64,000 nucleotides of DNA. Origin: Flavobacterium xueshanense. GTDB lineage: Bacteria; Bacteroidota; Bacteroidia; Flavobacteriales; Flavobacteriaceae. Below, piece after piece: positions 25,326-33,967 of this stretch. The DNA lies in NCBI RefSeq assembly GCF_900112975.1, contig NZ_FONQ01000014.1, forward strand, positions 1 to 64,000, given 5' to 3'. The translations under genes were made by a program, and so were the position numbers. Below the pieces are notes generated by a model that had not been told where the DNA came from, searched no databases, and worked only from the letters and a program-made list of their open reading frames with translations. Position 1 is the first letter of the stretch; every line of letters begins with the position of its first letter.

Positions 25326-26378
25326 ATGAAAAAGGAAAAAGTTATTCTAATTGGTGCAGGAATTTGTGGACTTTACACCGCTTTTTTACTCCAAAAAAAA
25401 GGAATTGAAGTTTTGATATTAGAAGCCAATATCCTAATTGGAGGTCGCATAAAAACCATATCAGGTACAACAGGCGTCACGATGGAAATGGGTGCGACTT
25501 GGTTTGGAAACCAACACAGTCATCTTTTAGAACTACTTCACACTTTAGAACTCCCCTATTTTAGACAACATACCCAGGGCATTTCTTTATTTGAAACAAT
25601 GTCCTTTGTACCACCACAAAAATTTAAAATCTCAGATTCCGAGGAACCCTCTTTTCGCATCAAGGGTGGAACAGCAACGATAATAAAGAAATTAGTATCT
25701 GAAGTTGGAATACAACATATTAAAACACAAACCAAAATAGTTTCCATAAAAGAGGAAAACAATCAATTAATAGTTACGGATTCAAGAGGGAATAATTATT
25801 CAGCAGATAAAGTTATCAGTACTATTCCACCGAATTTGTTAGTGAATTCGGTTGTTTTTGAACCTAGATTGCCAGAGAATTTTACACAACTAGCCAAGAA
25901 AACACATACTTGGATGGGCGAATCCATTAAATTCGCTGTGGAATATAGAACTCCTTTTTGGAAACAGAATCACTATTCCGGAACTTTATTCAGCCAAGCC
26001 AGCATAATTCAGGAAATGTACGACCACAGCGCCGCTGATAATTCTGGTTTCGCATTGAAAGGATTCTTAAACGCTGGAACCGCAGTCCTATCTTTAGAAG
26101 AACGTAAAGAGAAAGTAATTGCACAATTGACTACTTTTTTTGGGCCAGAAGCCAACGAATATGTTGCCTATTATGAGAACATTTGGCGAGAAGAACTCTT
26201 TACGTTTCAACCTTACGAGCAATTGGTATTGGCACATCAAAACAACGGACATTCTTTATTTAAAATCCCATTATTAAACGGAAAATTATATGTTTCCGGA
26301 GCAGAAACCGCTACTAAAAATCCTGGTTATATGGACGGAGCTATTTTTGCCGCGAAAACAATTGCTTCTCAATTCTAA
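25326..26378 (+). CDS. FAD-dependent amine-oxidase-type oxidoreductase
   Basis: 350 residues. N-terminal dinucleotide-binding motif ILIGAGICGLYTA (residues 7-19) with the Glu of LILEAN and the GGRI motif. C-terminal FAD-contact segment YVSGAETATKNPGYMDGAI is typical of the flavin monoamine oxidase superfamily. It is shorter than classical MAOs (about 450). No signal peptide. Substrate unknown. It follows rsmI at 2 bp and precedes the HopJ-like gene by 13 bp. Confidence 0.88.
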   Translation: MKKEKVILIGAGICGLYTAFLLQKKGIEVLILEANILIGGRIKTISGTTGVTMEMGATWFGNQHSHLLELLHTLELPYFRQHTQGISLFETMSFVPPQKFKISDSEEPSFRIKGGTATIIKKLVSEVGIQHIKTQTKIVSIKEENNQLIVTDSRGNNYSADKVISTIPPNLLVNSVVFEPRLPENFTQLAKKTHTWMGESIKFAVEYRTPFWKQNHYSGTLFSQASIIQEMYDHSAADNSGFALKGFLNAGTAVLSLEERKEKVIAQLTTFFGPEANEYVAYYENIWREELFTFQPYEQLVLAHQNNGHSLFKIPLLNGKLYVSGAETATKNPGYMDGAIFAAKTIASQF

Positions 26379-26391
26379 CAATTAAATCAAT

Positions 26392-26736
26392 ATGACTATA
26401 GCCGCTTTTTTAAAAAAATTAACACAAACTCCTGCAGCCATTAACTTTGTAGAAACCATTGCGGTTATTGAAGCAAATTACGATTTTACGCCTACAGCAT
26501 TTGAGAACGGACTGCAACACAATGTCGCAGGAGAAAATTCAGGATCCTGTAAATTGTTTGCTTTCGCCGAAATTCAAAACCTATCTGAAGCAGCTACATT
26601 AGCTTGTTTTGGAGCGTATTATTTCGAAGATGTTTTGAAAAATCCAAACGCGACAGATCATCAGAATATTCGTAATTTCATGAAAACTGGTTGGGATGGA
26701 ATTGCCTTTTACGGCAGCGCTTTAGTATTAAAATAA
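26392..26736 (+). CDS. HopJ type III effector family protein
   Basis: 114 residues matching the HopJ family: FLKKLTQTPAAINFVETIAV, YDFTPTAFENG, the SCKLFAFA core and the C-terminal GWDGIAFYG. The name comes from a Pseudomonas plant effector, but the domain is widespread in free-living bacteria and here no type III system or secretion signal is visible. The role is therefore unknown, and a pathogenic function should not be inferred. Co-transcribed with the FAD oxidoreductase. Confidence 0.85.
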   Translation: MTIAAFLKKLTQTPAAINFVETIAVIEANYDFTPTAFENGLQHNVAGENSGSCKLFAFAEIQNLSEAATLACFGAYYFEDVLKNPNATDHQNIRNFMKTGWDGIAFYGSALVLK

Positions 26737-26852
26737 AATAGCTAAACCGCAAATTCATAAATTAAAACGACAGAACTAATTAGTGAATTCGCGGTTATTC
26801 TTTTTGAAAGTTTCTAAAATCCTAATTTCAAAATCTAAAATCCCAAATTAAT

Positions 26853-28544
26853 ATGCGTTGGACCCTCAAACCAAAACCTTCCGAAGATACCGTAAAACAT
26901 TTGGCGAAAACGTTGAATGTAGAACATTTTGTCGCCACTTTATTAGTGCAACGCGGTATTGAAACATTTGAGGATGCCAGACGATTTTTTCGTCCGAGTT
27001 TAGCTGATTTGCATGATCCATACCTGATGAAAGATATGGAAAAAGCAGTCGCTCGAATCGAAAAAGCAATTGAAAATGAGGAAAATATTCTTGTTTTTGG
27101 GGATTATGATGTCGATGGCACCACCGCAGTTTCACTCGTTTCTTCCTATTTAAAAACCTATTATGCAAACGTGGCAACTTACATTCCGGATCGTTATGAT
27201 GAAGGCTACGGAATTTCATTTAAAGGAATTGACTTCGCTGATGACAATGGATTTTCGCTTATTATTGCTTTAGATTGTGGCATAAAATCTATCGATCATG
27301 TGGCTTATGCTAAAGCACGAAATATCGATTTTATCATTTGCGACCACCACAGACCCGGTGAATTTTTGCCTGAAGCGGTTGCCATCCTTGACCCAAAACG
27401 AGACGATTGTCACTATCCTTATGATGAATTATGCGGTTGCGGAATCGGTTTCAAATTAATTCAGGCTTTGGGCCAAAACCGAAATGAAAGTATCGATGAT
27501 TTGATTCCGTATCTGGATTTAGTTGCTGCCGCAATTGCCGCTGATATCGTCCCGATGACTGGCGAAAATCGGGTCTTGGCTCATTTTGGATTGCAAGTTA
27601 TCAATACTGATCCAAGACCCGGAATCAAAGCCATCATCCATCAAATAAAAAAACAAACTTTAGATATTACCGATGTTGTTTTTATCATCGCACCCCGAAT
27701 AAATGCCGCCGGACGCATCAAACATGGCAATCATGCGGTAGAATTGTTAACCGAATTTGATTTTGAACAAGCCCAACAATTTGCTTCTGAAATTGAAGCC
27801 TATAATTCGGAGCGGAAAGATTTAGACAAATTAATCACCAAAGAAGCGTTACAACAAATTGAGAAAAACAATGAAAAAGAACGTTTTACATCCGTAGTTT
27901 TTCAAGAAGATTGGCACAAAGGCGTGATTGGAATTGTCGCTTCCCGACTAATTGAAACCTATTATCGTCCGACACTTGTTTTCACCAAAAGTGGTGATAA
28001 ATACGCGGCTTCGGCACGTTCCGTAAAAGGATTTGATGTCTATAATGCACTCGAAGCGTGTACCGAGCATTTGGAACAATTTGGCGGTCACATGTATGCC
28101 GCTGGAATGACTTTAGCGGCAGAAAAATATCAAATCTTCAAAGATGCTTTCGAAAAAGAAGTTGAAAGAACCATTCATCCGGATATGTTGACGCCCGAAA
28201 TTGCAGTTGATGCCGAGATTGATTTTGCTGATATTACTCCAAAATTAATCCGAATACTGAAACAATTTGAACCGTACGGACCACAAAATATGACACCAAT
28301 TTTCCTGACCAAAAACATCAAAGACACCGGTTATGGGAAACCTCTTGGTCAGGATGAAGAACATTTAAAACTTTTTGTCAAACAAAATAACTCTGAAGGT
28401 CTTGCTGCAATTGGTTTTAATTTGGGAAATAAAATCGAACTGACTACTCATCAAAAACCTTTTCAAGCCGTGTATTGCATAGATGAAAACGAATGGAAAG
28501 GCAAAATAAGTTTGCAATTGCGATTGCGAGATATTAAAGAATGA
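26853..28544 (+). CDS. recJ: Single-stranded-DNA-specific exonuclease RecJ
   Basis: 563 residues, 5'-3' ssDNA exonuclease of the RecF pathway and mismatch repair. DHH-family motifs: GDYDVDGTT near residue 84, CDHHRPGE near 163, and the DHHA1 motif GGHMYAAGMTL near 410; RHTSSARSVKG-like catalytic loop seen as ASARSVKGFDV. A C-terminal OB domain follows. Full length. The MFS gene starts 10 bp after the stop. Confidence 0.96.
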   Translation: MRWTLKPKPSEDTVKHLAKTLNVEHFVATLLVQRGIETFEDARRFFRPSLADLHDPYLMKDMEKAVARIEKAIENEENILVFGDYDVDGTTAVSLVSSYLKTYYANVATYIPDRYDEGYGISFKGIDFADDNGFSLIIALDCGIKSIDHVAYAKARNIDFIICDHHRPGEFLPEAVAILDPKRDDCHYPYDELCGCGIGFKLIQALGQNRNESIDDLIPYLDLVAAAIAADIVPMTGENRVLAHFGLQVINTDPRPGIKAIIHQIKKQTLDITDVVFIIAPRINAAGRIKHGNHAVELLTEFDFEQAQQFASEIEAYNSERKDLDKLITKEALQQIEKNNEKERFTSVVFQEDWHKGVIGIVASRLIETYYRPTLVFTKSGDKYAASARSVKGFDVYNALEACTEHLEQFGGHMYAAGMTLAAEKYQIFKDAFEKEVERTIHPDMLTPEIAVDAEIDFADITPKLIRILKQFEPYGPQNMTPIFLTKNIKDTGYGKPLGQDEEHLKLFVKQNNSEGLAAIGFNLGNKIELTTHQKPFQAVYCIDENEWKGKISLQLRLRDIKE

Positions 28545-28553
28545 TTCTTTGTT

Positions 28554-29822
28554 ATGAAAAAAAAAGACCCTTACTCGGCGCTGCGTTATAAAGAATTCAA
28601 TATTTTTTTGTTATTGCGTTTTGCCATGGTTTTTGGCTGGTCGATGCAGTTTATCGTTATTGAATGGGAAGTTTACAGTTTGACCAAAAATCCGCTATCA
28701 TTAGGAATCATCGGATTAATGGAAGTCATACCGGCAATTTCGATGGCTTTGTTTGCCGGACACATCGTTGATCAAAAGGAGAAAAAAGGATTGCTTTTCA
28801 AATGTATTTTAGGATTTTCAATTATTAGTTTGGGCTTGTTTTTATTTACGTGGCCACCCTTTATAAAAGACTTTTCCACCCAAACTATTTTATATTCCAT
28901 TTACTTTTTTGTGTTTTTAGGCGGATTGGTTCGTGCTTTTCTTGGCCCGACGATATTTTCTCTTTTGGCATTGATTGTTCCTAAAAAAGAATATCCGAAC
29001 GCTGCCACTTGGAGCAGTTCTGTTTGGCAAATAAGTTCGGTTTTAGGTCCTGCCGTGGCCGGTTTTTCGATCAATTGGATTGGTGTCCATTGGTCCATGT
29101 CAATTGTTTTAGGATGTTCACTACTTGCTTTAATGGCTTTGACCCAAATTGCAACAAAACCTATTTTGAATCCAAAAATTGGTGAACCCATTATGGAGAG
29201 TTTGAAAGAAGGCGTGAAATTTGTTTTTAATAATAAGACTATTTTAGGGGCTTTATCTCTTGATATGATTGCCGTACTTTTTGGTGGAGCCGTCGCTTTA
29301 TTACCCATTTTTGCACAAGACATTTTAAAAGTGGGTCCACAAGGATTTGGAGTTTTGAGAGCCGCTCCGGCAGTTGGTGCTTTCTTGATGCTGATTATTT
29401 CTGCGTATATTCCTTTTACTAAAAATGCGGGTATGAAACTGCTATCAGCAATTTTTGCGTTTGGGATTTGTATTATCGTTTTTGGACTTTCATCTATTTT
29501 TTGGTTGTCCGTTGCAGCTTTATTTCTAAGCGGTGTTTTCGACGGGATTTCGGTGGTGATACGCCAAACTATTTTGCAATTAAAAACACCGGATCACATG
29601 AGAGGCCGAGTTGCGGCCGTGAATTCTATATTTGTGGGTTCCTCTAATGAATTGGGTGCTTTTGAAAGCGGATTAACCGCAAAGCTTATGGGAACTGTTA
29701 GCGCAGTGGTCTTTGGCGGAAGCATGACACTGATCACCGTATTAATTACCGGAGCTGTATCCCCTACTTTTAGAAAACTGGACTTGCAAAAAGATATTGA
29801 GGAACACGAAAAGAGCGAATAA
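28554..29822 (+). CDS. Major facilitator superfamily transporter
   Basis: 422 residues, 12 TM helices. It fits the MFS_3/enterobactin-exporter-like group: GIIGLMEVIPAISMALFAGHIVDQKEKKG carries the loop 2-3 motif, and LKTPDHMRGRVAAVNSIFVG the related sequence in the second half. Substrate cannot be predicted. It follows recJ by 9 bp; the conserved pairing with recJ is a positional observation only. Confidence 0.88.
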   Translation: MKKKDPYSALRYKEFNIFLLLRFAMVFGWSMQFIVIEWEVYSLTKNPLSLGIIGLMEVIPAISMALFAGHIVDQKEKKGLLFKCILGFSIISLGLFLFTWPPFIKDFSTQTILYSIYFFVFLGGLVRAFLGPTIFSLLALIVPKKEYPNAATWSSSVWQISSVLGPAVAGFSINWIGVHWSMSIVLGCSLLALMALTQIATKPILNPKIGEPIMESLKEGVKFVFNNKTILGALSLDMIAVLFGGAVALLPIFAQDILKVGPQGFGVLRAAPAVGAFLMLIISAYIPFTKNAGMKLLSAIFAFGICIIVFGLSSIFWLSVAALFLSGVFDGISVVIRQTILQLKTPDHMRGRVAAVNSIFVGSSNELGAFESGLTAKLMGTVSAVVFGGSMTLITVLITGAVSPTFRKLDLQKDIEEHEKSE

Positions 29823-29941
29823 TAATTAAATCTTTATAACTTACTATCGATAATCATTCGGTAAAATAATTTTAAGATTTTTTACCGACTTTTTTATGTC
29901 TTTTTTATGTTTTATTATTTAGAACAAATATAAATAATGCG

Positions 29942-29949
29942 TATTTTTG
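29942..29949 (+). promoter_or_regulatory. Probable -7 box for the 29967 gene
   Basis: TATTTTTG fits TAnnTTTG and ends 17 bp before the ATG at 29967. Confidence 0.4.
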
Positions 29950-29966
29950 TTTCAAACTGATGACAC

Positions 29967-30323
29967 ATGCAAGAAATAAAACAAATATATCATAACAATT
30001 TAGGCACGGCTTTTTACTGGAGAAAGGATAATGGCCTTGTATTGGACAAAGTCCAACTGGTTTTTAGAGAAATGGGATTTTATTTTACCCAGCAGGAATT
30101 GCACCTATTTAAACGCTATATTGAGGACAGCTATATCCAAAATAAATCCTGCGACGATTGCGAACTAAAAAACAAATGTCACAAATTTTTACTAAAAACG
30201 CCTTGTTCACAAATTGATTTGGCCGTTTCCATGGAAGAATTAGATGCCGTAAAAGACTTAGTGGAAGGCACTTTGTTTAAAATAAATTTGGATAATTATT
30301 TGTATGGAGAGGGAATGAATTAG
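29967..30323 (+). CDS. Small cysteine-containing cytosolic protein, function unknown
   Basis: 118 residues, not assigned to a known family by me. Four or five cysteines in a tight pattern (SCDDCELKNKC, then TPCSQ), which could bind a metal. The rest is helical and soluble, with no signal peptide. FREMGFYFTQQELHLFKRYIE and LVEGTLFKINLDNYLYGEG look conserved. It has a plausible own promoter and codon use like its neighbours, so it is probably real. Position after the MFS gene gives no functional hint. Confidence 0.75.
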   Translation: MQEIKQIYHNNLGTAFYWRKDNGLVLDKVQLVFREMGFYFTQQELHLFKRYIEDSYIQNKSCDDCELKNKCHKFLLKTPCSQIDLAVSMEELDAVKDLVEGTLFKINLDNYLYGEGMN

Positions 30324-30381
30324 AGATTGGGATTTTTGCAATAATTGCAAAATGTACAAAAAGCATTCTCTTACATACTTT

Positions 30382-30588
30382 TCAGTTTTTAATTCTATTG
30401 ATATGTTTCTCGTTTTGTATTCTGTAAAACGAAATCATGAAAAATACAGTTGCGACGATAATTTTGAAATATGATTTTTTGTTATATTCAAAAGAAAAAT
30501 CATCCAAATCGACAGATAATAATCCGACAAGTAACAATATAATCCCTGAATAAATAAAAAACTTGGTTAATTTATTTTCGGTTTTCAT
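30382..30588 (-). CDS. Small two-TM protein, function unknown
   Basis: 68 residues with two hydrophobic segments (about 10-27 and 42-57) and a basic tail. No family recognised. It is placed between a gene on the opposite strand and lpxH. The composition is plausible for a membrane protein, but at this length the call rests only on an open frame and its hydrophobic pattern. Confidence 0.5.
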   Translation of the reverse strand: MKTENKLTKFFIYSGIILLLVGLLSVDLDDFSFEYNKKSYFKIIVATVFFMISFYRIQNEKHINRIKN

Positions 30589-30739
30589 AATTTTAATCTT
30601 TGTAAATAATTTCTAAGTTTAATTACATCAAATATATCCAAAAAGAAAATACTAACGGAGAACCATCAGGATATCTGTAAGTTTTTTTACACAGTCAAAA
30701 CAAAAAAGGAAAGACTGGAAGAGAACCCTTAAAAATTTA

Positions 30740-31492
30740 TTAATACTTCTTGATTTCAAAATTCTCACCATCAAAAACACCATAGGTGAAATAGGTAATC
30801 CAATCACCCAGATTCACATACTCGGCATTTTCTCCTACGGTTACTTTCATAGGCAAGTGACGGTGGCCAAAAATAAGGTAATTGTAGTGTTTGGTTTCCA
30901 GTTTTCTTTTGGAATAAAGAATCAGCCATTCATTGTCTTCACCAAGAAAGGTCACATCTTCATCGCCAGAAATCAGTTTGTTTTTTACCGAAAGGTATTG
31001 TGCCAATTTCACGCCAATATCCGGATGAAGCCATCTGAAAAGCCATTTGAAAAATGGATTTGTAAATATTTTTTTCATGCGTTTGTATCCTAAATCGCCA
31101 GGACCTTTTCCGTCTCCGTGACCAATTAGGAATGTTTTATCTCCAAAAGTGTATTTTTGATTGTCATGAAACACGGGAATATTGAGTTCTTTCTGGAAAT
31201 AATCTTCCATCCATAAATCGTGATTTCCCACAAAGAAATAAATTGGGATTCCGCTGTCTCGGATTTCGGCGAGTTTGCCTAAAACACGGATAAACCCTTT
31301 TGGGACAACGGTTTTATATTCAAACCAAAAATCAAATAAGTCGCCCAATAGAAAGATAGCTTCAGCGTCGTCTTTTACTTCATCCAGCCAAGCCACAAAT
31401 TTTTGTTCTCTCGGAAAACTCAATTCGGGTGTTGGCGCGCCAAAATGCTGATCGGAGGCGAAATATATTTTTTTGTTATTGGATAATTGCAT
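30740..31492 (-). CDS. lpxH: UDP-2,3-diacylglucosamine diphosphatase (LpxH-like)
   Basis: 250 residues; calcineurin-like phosphoesterase that releases lipid X in lipid A synthesis. Metal-binding motifs in order: DQH (Asp14, His16), GDLFDFWFE, GNHDLW, GHGDG and FGHRHLP. The first motif is D-Q-H rather than D-x-H with Leu, typical of Bacteroidota forms. Located 4 bp after queD, in the same direction. Peripheral inner-membrane enzyme; the assignment to LpxH rather than a related phosphoesterase is by family resemblance. Confidence 0.88.
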   Translation of the reverse strand: MQLSNNKKIYFASDQHFGAPTPELSFPREQKFVAWLDEVKDDAEAIFLLGDLFDFWFEYKTVVPKGFIRVLGKLAEIRDSGIPIYFFVGNHDLWMEDYFQKELNIPVFHDNQKYTFGDKTFLIGHGDGKGPGDLGYKRMKKIFTNPFFKWLFRWLHPDIGVKLAQYLSVKNKLISGDEDVTFLGEDNEWLILYSKRKLETKHYNYLIFGHRHLPMKVTVGENAEYVNLGDWITYFTYGVFDGENFEIKKY

Positions 31493-31496
31493 GGAG

Positions 31497-31961
31497 CTAC
31501 ATTATGGATTTCATATTATCGCTGGCAAACCATTCGGCGAAAGAAGAATCAGTTTCTTGTAATTTTAAGGAAAAAAGAGAGATTCCCTCCGGCAATCGGC
31601 TGATTATTCTTTGAGAAAAATCAACTACCATGTTTTCGCTCGTTGGTTGGTACTCTACCAAAATAACGTGGTGTCCTCGGCTGATTAATTCCTCTGCCAA
31701 TTCGATATGCGGCGTTGTTCCGTTAAAAACTGTCGCATGGTCAAATTGATCGACAATTTCTTCTTTTACAATTTTCTTTAGATCCGTGAAGTCAATCACC
31801 ATTCCAAATTTCACATTAGAACGATCTGTTATTGGAGTTCCAATTACCGTTACTGACAATTTATAACTATGTCCGTGAACATTTTTACATTTCCCGTCGT
31901 AGCCGTATAAGGCGTGTCCAGTTTCGAAACTAAATTGTTTTGTAATTCTGATATTGCTCAT
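31497..31961 (-). CDS. queD: 6-carboxy-5,6,7,8-tetrahydropterin synthase (QueD family)
   Basis: 154 residues, tunnelling-fold PTPS/QueD enzyme making the queuosine precursor CPH4 from dihydroneopterin triphosphate. Zinc His residues: His16 in FETGHAL, His29 and His31 in the CKNVHGH motif, whose Cys25 is the catalytic cysteine. C-terminal Glu in LQETDSSFAEW. The Cys-x3-His-x-His spacing is that of QueD. A promoter-like TAAATTTG is found at 31980-31987. lpxH follows at once. Confidence 0.92.
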   Translation of the reverse strand: MSNIRITKQFSFETGHALYGYDGKCKNVHGHSYKLSVTVIGTPITDRSNVKFGMVIDFTDLKKIVKEEIVDQFDHATVFNGTTPHIELAEELISRGHHVILVEYQPTSENMVVDFSQRIISRLPEGISLFSLKLQETDSSFAEWFASDNMKSIM

Positions 31962-31979
31962 CGGAGTTTAATTTTAATG

Positions 31980-31987
31980 CAAATTTA
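31980..31987 (-). promoter_or_regulatory. Probable promoter of queD-lpxH, -7 box
   Basis: Minus-strand TAAATTTG, 18 bp before the queD start codon. Confidence 0.45.
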
Positions 31988-31994
31988 ATAATAA

Positions 31995-32168
31995 TTATAG
32001 GTCTTTGTCTCTTTTTTTTGCACTGGTGTACATCCAGTAAGCCAAAGCAAGTAAAACAACAAAAGGAATAAAGGATCCAATAACAATCCCTATTTGATAA
32101 CTGCTGTCTGTTGCATTTTTTAGTTTTTCTTCAATGTTTACTCGTTGAACAAGCATCAGAATTTTCAT
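31995..32168 (-). CDS. 57-residue single-TM protein next to enoyl-CoA hydratase
   Basis: A short open frame, ATG at 32168 to TAA at 31995-31997, giving 57 residues. A charged N-terminal part (VQRVNIEEKLKNATDSSYQ) is followed by one TM segment (IGIVIGSFIPFVVLLALAYWMY) and a basic tail (TSAKKRDKDL). From memory, similar small proteins with a YQIG...GSF.PF segment recur in Flavobacteriaceae, which supports a real gene. It begins 6 bp after the enoyl-CoA hydratase stop codon, so it is probably co-transcribed. Function unknown. Confidence 0.7.
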   Translation of the reverse strand: MKILMLVQRVNIEEKLKNATDSSYQIGIVIGSFIPFVVLLALAYWMYTSAKKRDKDL

Positions 32169-32174
32169 AATGAA

Positions 32175-32942
32175 CTATTTTTTAAATTGTAATAATGCTT
32201 TTTTGGTAAAATCAGATAACACCAATCTTCCAGAAATAGCGGCTCTCTCTAACAAAAGTGTTTTCCATTCTTGGGTACCATCCCACAACACTTTTTTCAT
32301 TTCGGCTAATGCTTCAGGATTATAACTGGATAATTTATCAGTAAAATCAACTATTGCGGCATCCAACGCTTCAATAGTTTCAAAATTATTGGCATACAAT
32401 CCTTTGGCTACAGCCCAATCAGCAGTTTTCCATTCGTGAGCTGCCAGCGTCATTTCGGTCATCGCCGTTTTTCCGATTTTCTTCGAAACGACAGGTTCTA
32501 TAACAAAGGGACCAATTCCGATAGCCAATTCTGATAATTTTATTGATGCATTTTTTGTAGCCAATGTATAATCACAAGCGGAAGCAATTCCTACGCCGCC
32601 ACCAACTGCTTTTCCGTGAATTCGCCCCACGATAAGCTTGGAACACAAACGCATTGCATTGATTAAATGGGCAAATCCAGAAAAGAACTCGGTTCCTTCT
32701 GATTCATTGGAAACAGCCAAAAGTTCATCAAATGAAGCACCTGCACAAAAAGCACCTGAGCCTTCACTTTGTATAATTATCACCGAAACAGTTGGATCGG
32801 CACTTAAATTATTGAATTTAGTAGTGAGTCGGTCTAACAATTCTCTCGGAAAAGAATTACTTGAAGGATGACCAAATGTAACGGTTGCAATTTTATTATC
32901 GATAGTTGTGAAGAGTGAACCTAAAGGGTTTTCTGATGCCAT
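32175..32942 (-). CDS. Enoyl-CoA hydratase/isomerase family protein
   Basis: 255 residues, crotonase fold. Oxyanion-hole segments: GAFCAGASFDEL (about 64-75) and IHGKAVGGGVGIASACDYTLA (about 107-127). The catalytic Glu of hydratases is not obvious at the second position (AIGIGPFVIEP holds a Glu a few residues later). The precise reaction, hydration or isomerisation in fatty-acid or aromatic breakdown, is therefore open. Monocistronic apart from the small TM protein gene following it. Confidence 0.88.
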   Translation of the reverse strand: MASENPLGSLFTTIDNKIATVTFGHPSSNSFPRELLDRLTTKFNNLSADPTVSVIIIQSEGSGAFCAGASFDELLAVSNESEGTEFFSGFAHLINAMRLCSKLIVGRIHGKAVGGGVGIASACDYTLATKNASIKLSELAIGIGPFVIEPVVSKKIGKTAMTEMTLAAHEWKTADWAVAKGLYANNFETIEALDAAIVDFTDKLSSYNPEALAEMKKVLWDGTQEWKTLLLERAAISGRLVLSDFTKKALLQFKK

Positions 32943-33048
32943 AGTGGGGATTTTGATGTAAAGTTAAAAAAAGTAAAGTAGGATTTGACTTTTTTTAAAA
33001 TAGAATGGATTTGTATTTTGAAATTTGCTTTTTGGAAAATTTATATGC

Positions 33049-33056
33049 TATATTTG
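33049..33056 (+). promoter_or_regulatory. Promoter of tRNA-Ala
   Basis: TATATTTG -7 box, with a TTG at 33025-33027 (21-bp spacing) as the -33 element, 11 bp before the tRNA. Confidence 0.6.
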
Positions 33057-33067
33057 CCGAATAGTTT

Positions 33068-33141
33068 GGGGGATTAGCTCATTTGGCTAGAGTGCTTGCC
33101 TGGCAGGCAAGAGGTGATCGGTTCGAATCCGATATTCTCCA
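33068..33141 (+). tRNA. tRNA-Ala (anticodon GGC)
   Basis: 74-nt cloverleaf: acceptor GGGGGAT/ATTCTCC, D-arm GCTC..GAGT, anticodon stem CTTGC/GCAAG with loop CTGGCAG (anticodon GGC), and T-arm ATCGG-TTCGAAT-CCGAT. The acceptor has the G3:U70 wobble pair that identifies alanine tRNAs. The 3' CCA is not encoded. A hairpin terminator follows. Confidence 0.93.
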
Positions 33142-33144
33142 CAA

Positions 33145-33184
33145 AAAAACCGTGAAATCTTTTTAGTAAGAGTTTACGGTTTTT
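33145..33184 (+). terminator. Terminator of tRNA-Ala
   Basis: AAAACCGTGAAA (33146-33157) pairs with TTTACGGTTTT (33173-33183), one mismatch, followed by T-rich sequence. Confidence 0.7.
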
Positions 33185-33220
33185 TATTTTTTGAGATTGT
33201 ATTTTTACATTTAATTAAAA

Positions 33221-33967
33221 CTATTTTGGATATTCAATTTTACCCACTTGTCGCATCACGCGTACAATTTTAGCTTTTCGCCTGTTAATGTACGTGGAAG
33301 AACTGGTAGCCGAATATTTTCTTGGATTGGGCAAAATCGCGGCTATTCCTGCAGCCTGGATTAGTGTTAAACTGGAAGCATCTTTTCGATACCAATGTTC
33401 TGTGGCTGCTTGTGCTCCGTAGACCCCATTCCCCATTTCGATACTGTTCAAATACACTTCCATGATGCGTTCTTTTCCCCAAATGATTTCAATAAGAACA
33501 GTGAAATACGCTTCAAGTCCTTTTCTTAAATAACTTCGTCCTTGCCAAAGAAATACATTTTTGGCTGTTTGTTGCGATATTGTGCTTCCACCTTTTATTC
33601 TTCGACCTCGTTCATTGCTTTTGTACGCTTTTTGCATGGCGACAAAATCAAACCCATTGTGTATTAGAAACGTTCCATCTTCACTGGCGATTACGGCTTT
33701 TTGAAGATTCATGGAGATGTTTTCAATTGGTTCCCAGTCGTGACTAAAGAAAACTTCTTTTCCAGCTACTTTATTTTCAATCCCCCGAATGACCATCAAA
33801 GGCGTAAATGGAACGGGCACAAATTTAAAAAACACCACAAAAAACAAAGAGAGTCCGAGGAACCACAACAATATTTTGAATAAAAAACGAGTTAGTTTGC
33901 TCATAAAAGAGGTTGGTTCTTTTTTAATGGGTTGTTTTGATTTCCTGGGTGTTATTTTTGTTGCCAT
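33221..33967 (-). CDS. mtgA: Monofunctional peptidoglycan glycosyltransferase
   Basis: 248 residues from MATKITPRKSK. A longer frame to 34042 would overlap the upstream oxidoreductase and lacks family character. A basic N terminus and one TM anchor (about 30-52) are followed by the GT51 domain: catalytic Glu in ASEDGTFLIHNG, KGGSTISQQTAKN, and KERIMEVYLNSIEMG. It polymerises lipid II into glycan strands. Its start ATG overlaps the stop codon of the FAD oxidoreductase by one base (TAATG), so it is translationally coupled. Confidence 0.93.
   Translation of the reverse strand: MATKITPRKSKQPIKKEPTSFMSKLTRFLFKILLWFLGLSLFFVVFFKFVPVPFTPLMVIRGIENKVAGKEVFFSHDWEPIENISMNLQKAVIASEDGTFLIHNGFDFVAMQKAYKSNERGRRIKGGSTISQQTAKNVFLWQGRSYLRKGLEAYFTVLIEIIWGKERIMEVYLNSIEMGNGVYGAQAATEHWYRKDASSLTLIQAAGIAAILPNPRKYSATSSSTYINRRKAKIVRVMRQVGKIEYPK

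Noticed and set aside
26392..26736. HopJ gene as evidence of a type III secretion pathogenicity locus
   Set aside because: No secretion genes or signal nearby; the family is widespread in free-living bacteria.
29902..29966. Guanidine, FMN or other riboswitches in gaps near gdx-like and ribE genes
   Set aside because: The leaders are too short (ribE about 25 nt, the exporter gene has none) and no conserved aptamer is seen.
30630..30720. Possible gene remnant before lpxH, short plus-strand frames such as KFFYTVKTKKERLEENP
   Set aside because: Too short, with no recognised family and no start; I could not connect it to any gene.
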